NCBI RefSeq assembly: GCF_031760065.1
Contig: NZ_CP134500.1
Span: 1,674,001-1,738,000, forward strand
Origin: Streptomyces durocortorensis
GTDB taxonomy: Bacteria; Actinomycetota; Actinomycetes; Streptomycetales; Streptomycetaceae
DNA: 64,000 nt
Direction of reading: 5' to 3'
Notes under the pieces: generated by a model
Database searches by the model: none
The model's input: the letters and a program-made list of their open reading frames with translations, nothing else
What the model was told of the DNA's origin: nothing
In this document: piece after piece, positions 60,506 through 64,000 of the stretch
Numbering within the stretch: position 1 is the stretch's first letter
Layout of the letters: each line of letters begins with the position of its first letter
Position numbers and translations under genes: made by a program

Positions 60506-61368
60506 GCAGCACCACCACGACCCTGCCCCCCGCACCCGCCGGGCCCACGGGCCCCGCACCGTCGAAGGCGGCGGTGGCCGGGGAGGGCCGGATCGGGCTG
60601 CGGGCCAACCTGCGGCACGTCGGAGCGCTGGTCCGGCGCAATCTCCTCCAGATCAAGAAGGACCCGGAGTCGATGTTCGACGTCCTTCTGATGCCGGTCG
60701 TCTTCACGCTGCTGTTCGTGTACGTCTTCGGCGGCTCGGTCGGCGCCAGCCTCGGCGGGGGCAGGCAGGACTATCTGAACTACCTGGTCCCGGGACTGAT
60801 GGCGATGATGGGCGTGAACATCGCCATGGCCGTCGGCACCGGCGTCAACGACGACTTCCGCAAGGGCGTCATGGACCGGTTCCGGACGATGCCGATCGCG
60901 CGCTCCTCGGTACTCATCGCCAAGATCGTGGTCGAGCTGGGCCGGATGATGGTCGCCATCCTCATCCTGCTCGCCATGGGCTTCGCCCTCGGCATGGAGC
61001 TGAAGGGCTCGGTGTACGGACTCCTCGGAGCGGTCGCGCTGACCGGGGCGTTCGGCGCCGCCATCATGTGGATCTTCATCCTGCTCGGGCTGAGCATGAA
61101 GACGGCCCAGGCCGTCCAGGGGATGGGAATGCTGGTGCTGATGCCGCTTCAGTTCGGTTCCTCGATCTTCGCGCCGACGCAGACCATGCCGGGCTGGCTC
61201 CAGGCGTTCACCGACTACAACCCGCTGTCCAACCTCGCGGACGCGGCGCGCGGGCTCGTGATGGGCGGCCCGACCGGGAACTCGGTCTGGTGGACGCTCG
61301 CCTGGGCCGCCGGGATCACGGTGGTGATGGCGCCGCTGGCGGTGGCCAGGTTCCGCAGGAAGGCCTGA
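60502..61368 (+). CDS. DrrB-type ABC-2 transporter permease
   Basis: A 288-residue membrane protein with six helices (MFDVLLMPVVFTLLFVYVFGG, LNYLVPGLMAMMGVNIAMAVG, VVELGRMMVAILILLAMGFAL, LLGAVALTGAFGAAIMWIFILLG and others), an ABC-2 permease partner for the preceding ATPase. The N-terminal cytoplasmic RRNLLQIKKDPESMFD loop is the DrrB EAA-like coupling helix. Together they should export a hydrophobic small molecule. Confidence 0.93.
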   Translation: MSSTTTTLPPAPAGPTGPAPSKAAVAGEGRIGLRANLRHVGALVRRNLLQIKKDPESMFDVLLMPVVFTLLFVYVFGGSVGASLGGGRQDYLNYLVPGLMAMMGVNIAMAVGTGVNDDFRKGVMDRFRTMPIARSSVLIAKIVVELGRMMVAILILLAMGFALGMELKGSVYGLLGAVALTGAFGAAIMWIFILLGLSMKTAQAVQGMGMLVLMPLQFGSSIFAPTQTMPGWLQAFTDYNPLSNLADAARGLVMGGPTGNSVWWTLAWAAGITVVMAPLAVARFRRKA

Positions 61369-61370
61369 AG

Positions 61371-61412
61371 CAGGGGCGGGCGCGCCGCCCGGGCAGGGCA
61401 CCTGCGCCCCTG
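61371..61412. terminator. Weak hairpin between the DrrB-type permease and the AfsR-like gene
   Basis: CAGGGGCG (61371-61378) pairs with CGCCCCTG (61405-61412), with an internal GGCGCGCC in the loop. It sits between two converging stops. Confidence 0.4.
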
Positions 61413-61422
61413 GCCCGGGGCG

Positions 61423-64000
61423 TTACGCCGGCGGGTCCCTCCGGTACGTCTCCGCCAGGGCGGTGGCCTCCTCGATCGTGAGGCCACCGCCCTGCTCGTA
61501 CGCCGCCGTGTAGGCGTCGTCGTCGAGCCGGGCCCGCACGGCTTCCTCGGCCTCGATGAGGCCCTGGCACTCCAGGGCGGTCGGTACGTGCCCGGCCGGC
61601 ACCAGGGTCGCCCGGAGGCCGAGCAGCCGGGCCGCGGCGGCCGGGGCACCGGGGGCGTCGAGTCCGGCGACGGCGCGGGCGATGGTCATCAGCTGTCCGG
61701 ACGCCAACTGCGGGGCCATCATCCTGGAGAGCCGGTCCTGGGCGCGGGCCAGCGCGTCCAGCCCGGTGGCGAGTGCGGAGGCATGATCACCCACCAGGTT
61801 GTCCAGCCATGCCAGCACCCCGAGCACGAACCCGTCGAAGACCCCGATCGTGCGGGAGCTGAACTCATCACGCAGCAGGACGATCTGCTCCCGTGCCTCG
61901 GCCACCCGGCCCACGCGGCCGTACAGGAACCCCAGATGCAGCCGGGCGGTCGGCATCGCCTGGTGCCCGGCGAACCGGCCGCTGTCGACGACATCGCGCA
62001 GGACGGCCTCGGCCTCGTCGAAGCGGTCGAGTTCGGCGAGGGCCCCGGCGTACCGGGCTCGCAACACGGCCACCTGGGCGTGGGCGCCGAGCGCCCGTGC
62101 GTAGTCGATCGCGGCCAGATAGTCGGCGGCGGCCTCGGCGAACCGGCCCTTGCGCTCGTTCGCCTCCCCCCGGGAGGACAGCGATTCGGCCGCACCCCAG
62201 TCGTCGCCGAGCCGGACGAAGATCTCCAGGCTCTCGTCGGCGTCGGCCAGCGCCTCGCCCGCCCAGTCGGGGCGGTTGGCCAGTACCTTGGCGCGGATGT
62301 CCAGCGCGGCGCCCAGCTCCCATTCGTAGGCGAACTCACGGGAGGACCGGACCGTCTCGTCCATCACCTCCCGCATCTCGTCGGCCTCGCCGGTGAGCAG
62401 GACCGCGAACATCCAGAGCGAACCGGGTGTACGGCAGGCCTGGGGCTGCCCGGCCCGGTAGGTGCGGGCGATGATCCGCATCCGCTCCTGGCCCTGCGGG
62501 GTGAGCCACTCGTCCATCGCGCGGTCCATGCTGACCATCCGGATCAGCCCCGCCCCGCGCCGCGCCTCCTCGACCTGCTCCGGTTCCCAGGGCGGCGGCC
62601 GGTCGGTGGTCCGCTCCAGCAGGGAGGGGGCCCGGACGCCGGGCGGGGCGAACGGGTCAGGGCCGAGAGCGGTCACCGCCCCGGACCACTGGCGGGCGTC
62701 GGCGTTCAGTTCGTGCATCAGCCAGTACCAGGCCATCGAGAGGACGATGCAGAGTCCTTCCTCCTCCTCGCGGGCCGCGACCGCGTGCCGGAGGGCGGTG
62801 CGCAGGTTCTCGTACTCGCGACGGAAGAGCCCGGTGGCCTCCCGCTGGCCGGTGCCGCGCAGCTTCGGCCCGGTGGTGCGGGCGAACTCCCGGTAGTGGA
62901 CCAGGTGGCGCCGCTCGACGGCGTCCCGCTCGCCCGCCTCCGCCAGCCGCTCGGCGGCGTACTCCCCGACGGTCTCCAGCAGCCGGTAGCGCATCTCCGC
63001 GTCATCGCCGGGCGCGGCGACGACGAGGGACTTGTCGACCAGGGAGCCGAGCAGGGCGGCGACGTCGAGGAGGCCGACGGCGACACCGTCGTCCGGGGCG
63101 GGCAGGGAGCAGACCTCCTCGGCGGCGGCGAGCGAGCAGCCGCCCGCGAAGACGGCGAGGCGGCGCAGGACGGCCCGTTCGGCCCCGTCCAGCAGCTCCC
63201 AGGACCAGTCGACGACCGCGCGCAGGGTCTGCTGGCGGGGCAGCACGGTCCGGCTGCCGTTGGTGAGGAGGCGGAAGCGGTCGTCCAGCCGGTCGGCGAT
63301 CTGGCGCGGGGTAAGCATCCGCAGGCGGGCCGCGGCCAGTTCGATGGCGAGCGGCAGCCCGTCGAGCCGACGGCAGATCTCGGCGCAGGCGGCCGCGGTC
63401 GCCTCGTCCGCGTCGGTACGGAAGCCGGGGCGGGCGGCGGCCCCGCGCTCGGCGAGCAGCCGCAGCGCCATCGGGCCGGGCAGCGGTTCGACGGGACGGA
63501 CGGACTCACCCGGTACGCCGAGGGGTTCGCGGCTGGTCGCGAGGACGGTGAGCCGGGGGCAGTGGGCCAGCAGATGGTCGGCGAGGGCGGCCGCCGCGCC
63601 GATGACGTGCTCACAGTTGTCCAGGAGCAGCAGCATCCGGCGCGGGGCGCAGTGTTCGGTGAGGCGTACGAGGGGGTCGTCGCCGGTGCGGTCGACGGCG
63701 CGCAGCTCCCCGGCCCCGGCCCCGCGCAGCACGGTCTCGCGGGCCCCGAGCGCGCCGAGTACGGCCTCGGGCACGGCGTCCGGATCGTCTACGGGGGCCA
63801 GCTCCGCGAGCCAGACACCGTCGGGCCAGGCCTCGGCGGCCGCCTCCGCGGTCTCCTGGGACAGCCGGGTCTTGCCCGCGCCGCCGGGGCCGAGGAGGGT
63901 GACGAGCCGGGTGCGGGTGAGGTCCTCGCGGAGGGCGGCGATGTCGGGGTCGCGTCCGACGAAGCTGGTGAGCCGGGCGCGGAGGTTCCCGTGCGGGGGC
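61423..64000 (-). CDS. AfsR/SARP-type STAND regulator, N-terminus cut by the window edge
   Basis: The frame is open from 61423 to the window end (over 855 residues). The part reading from the end is NLRARLTSFVGRDPDIAALREDL, then Walker A (LLGPGGAGKTRL), VWLAELAPVDDPDAVPEAVL, RRMLLLLDNCEHVIGAAAAL and LTVLATSREPLGVPGESVRPVEPLPG, the STAND ATPase core. A winged-helix section and long TPR-like helical repeats follow. NLRARLTSFVGR directly before the ATPase is typical of proteins with an N-terminal SARP/BTAD DNA-binding domain, which should lie beyond the window. Such proteins activate antibiotic or other pathway genes. It converges on the DrrB-type gene. Confidence 0.88.
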   Translation of the reverse strand, partial: PPHGNLRARLTSFVGRDPDIAALREDLTRTRLVTLLGPGGAGKTRLSQETAEAAAEAWPDGVWLAELAPVDDPDAVPEAVLGALGARETVLRGAGAGELRAVDRTGDDPLVRLTEHCAPRRMLLLLDNCEHVIGAAAALADHLLAHCPRLTVLATSREPLGVPGESVRPVEPLPGPMALRLLAERGAAARPGFRTDADEATAAACAEICRRLDGLPLAIELAAARLRMLTPRQIADRLDDRFRLLTNGSRTVLPRQQTLRAVVDWSWELLDGAERAVLRRLAVFAGGCSLAAAEEVCSLPAPDDGVAVGLLDVAALLGSLVDKSLVVAAPGDDAEMRYRLLETVGEYAAERLAEAGERDAVERRHLVHYREFARTTGPKLRGTGQREATGLFRREYENLRTALRHAVAAREEEEGLCIVLSMAWYWLMHELNADARQWSGAVTALGPDPFAPPGVRAPSLLERTTDRPPPWEPEQVEEARRGAGLIRMVSMDRAMDEWLTPQGQERMRIIARTYRAGQPQACRTPGSLWMFAVLLTGEADEMREVMDETVRSSREFAYEWELGAALDIRAKVLANRPDWAGEALADADESLEIFVRLGDDWGAAESLSSRGEANERKGRFAEAAADYLAAIDYARALGAHAQVAVLRARYAGALAELDRFDEAEAVLRDVVDSGRFAGHQAMPTARLHLGFLYGRVGRVAEAREQIVLLRDEFSSRTIGVFDGFVLGVLAWLDNLVGDHASALATGLDALARAQDRLSRMMAPQLASGQLMTIARAVAGLDAPGAPAAAARLLGLRATLVPAGHVPTALECQGLIEAEEAVRARLDDDAYTAAYEQGGGLTIEEATALAETYRRDPPA

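Noticed and set aside
53095..61368. Antibiotic biosynthetic cluster because of three exporters and two regulators
   Set aside because: No polyketide, peptide, terpene or tailoring enzymes are present; panB, nadE and EEP genes are housekeeping-type neighbours.

Overview
The window is high-GC chromosomal DNA with Streptomyces codon usage (strong third-position G/C, GTG starts, one rare TTA codon). From memory, and not checked here, gene content and order resemble the S. coelicolor region from glnII through the maltose genes, glnE, glnA2 and nadE to panB. No rRNA, tRNA, CRISPR array, insertion sequence or complete prophage was recognised. Both ends are cut: the left end lies inside a GNAT acetyltransferase gene, the right end inside a large AfsR/SARP-type regulator.

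Left part (1-19.7 kb). A GNAT gene overlaps a chloramphenicol phosphotransferase-like gene. Next come an ArsC-family protein, a divergent hydrolase/MarR pair with a palindromic operator, an AhpD-like protein divergent from a MocR/PdxR-type regulator, and a Gfo/Idh/MocA oxidoreductase. At 6.8-9.5 kb is the most unusual locus: a Ro60/TROVE-like protein (helical N-terminus plus von Willebrand A domain with a complete MIDAS), translationally coupled to a protein of unknown fold ending in a Fis-type helix-turn-helix. A 13-bp G-rich tandem repeat precedes it. glnII follows, with four GlnR half-sites on an 11-bp period. Then come secreted proteins, a methyltransferase, a ferritin-like diiron protein coupled to a flavin/2Fe-2S reductase and TetR regulator, an iron-box-controlled DUF2470 protein and a STAND ATPase.

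Maltose/starch block (19.8-34.8 kb). It holds a two-headed secreted amylopullulanase, a secreted alpha-amylase with a starch-binding domain, a LacI regulator coupled to alpha-glucosidase aglA, the malEFG importer and the divergent regulator malR. TTGC/GCAA inverted repeats recur upstream of the amylase and between malE and malR. Starch is cut outside, maltodextrins enter through MalEFG (the ATPase is not here and is presumably a shared MsiK-type protein), and AglA makes glucose.

Nitrogen genes and accessory block (34.8-46.7 kb). A PAP2-like membrane protein, glnE and a HemK-like methyltransferase are followed by a less conserved stretch: a stand-alone maltokinase cap protein, a GntR regulator with nested operators, small Cys-containing proteins, an XRE-DUF2690 regulator with a TTA codon divergent from a secreted I36-like protein, and a lipoprotein. 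glnA2 follows.

Right part (46.9-64 kb). DUF3105, DUF305, CBS, DUF6153-like and multicopper oxidase genes look like a surface metal/redox group. After them come nadE, an MFS exporter, a membrane-anchored EEP-family protein, a TetR regulator and DHA2 exporter with a 19-bp palindrome, panB, a DrrA/DrrB-type ABC exporter and the truncated AfsR-like regulator. Nitrogen metabolism (glnII, glnE, glnA2), carbon uptake (mal) and cofactor genes (nadE, panB) make up the core. The regulator-centred pairs between them are the accessory part.
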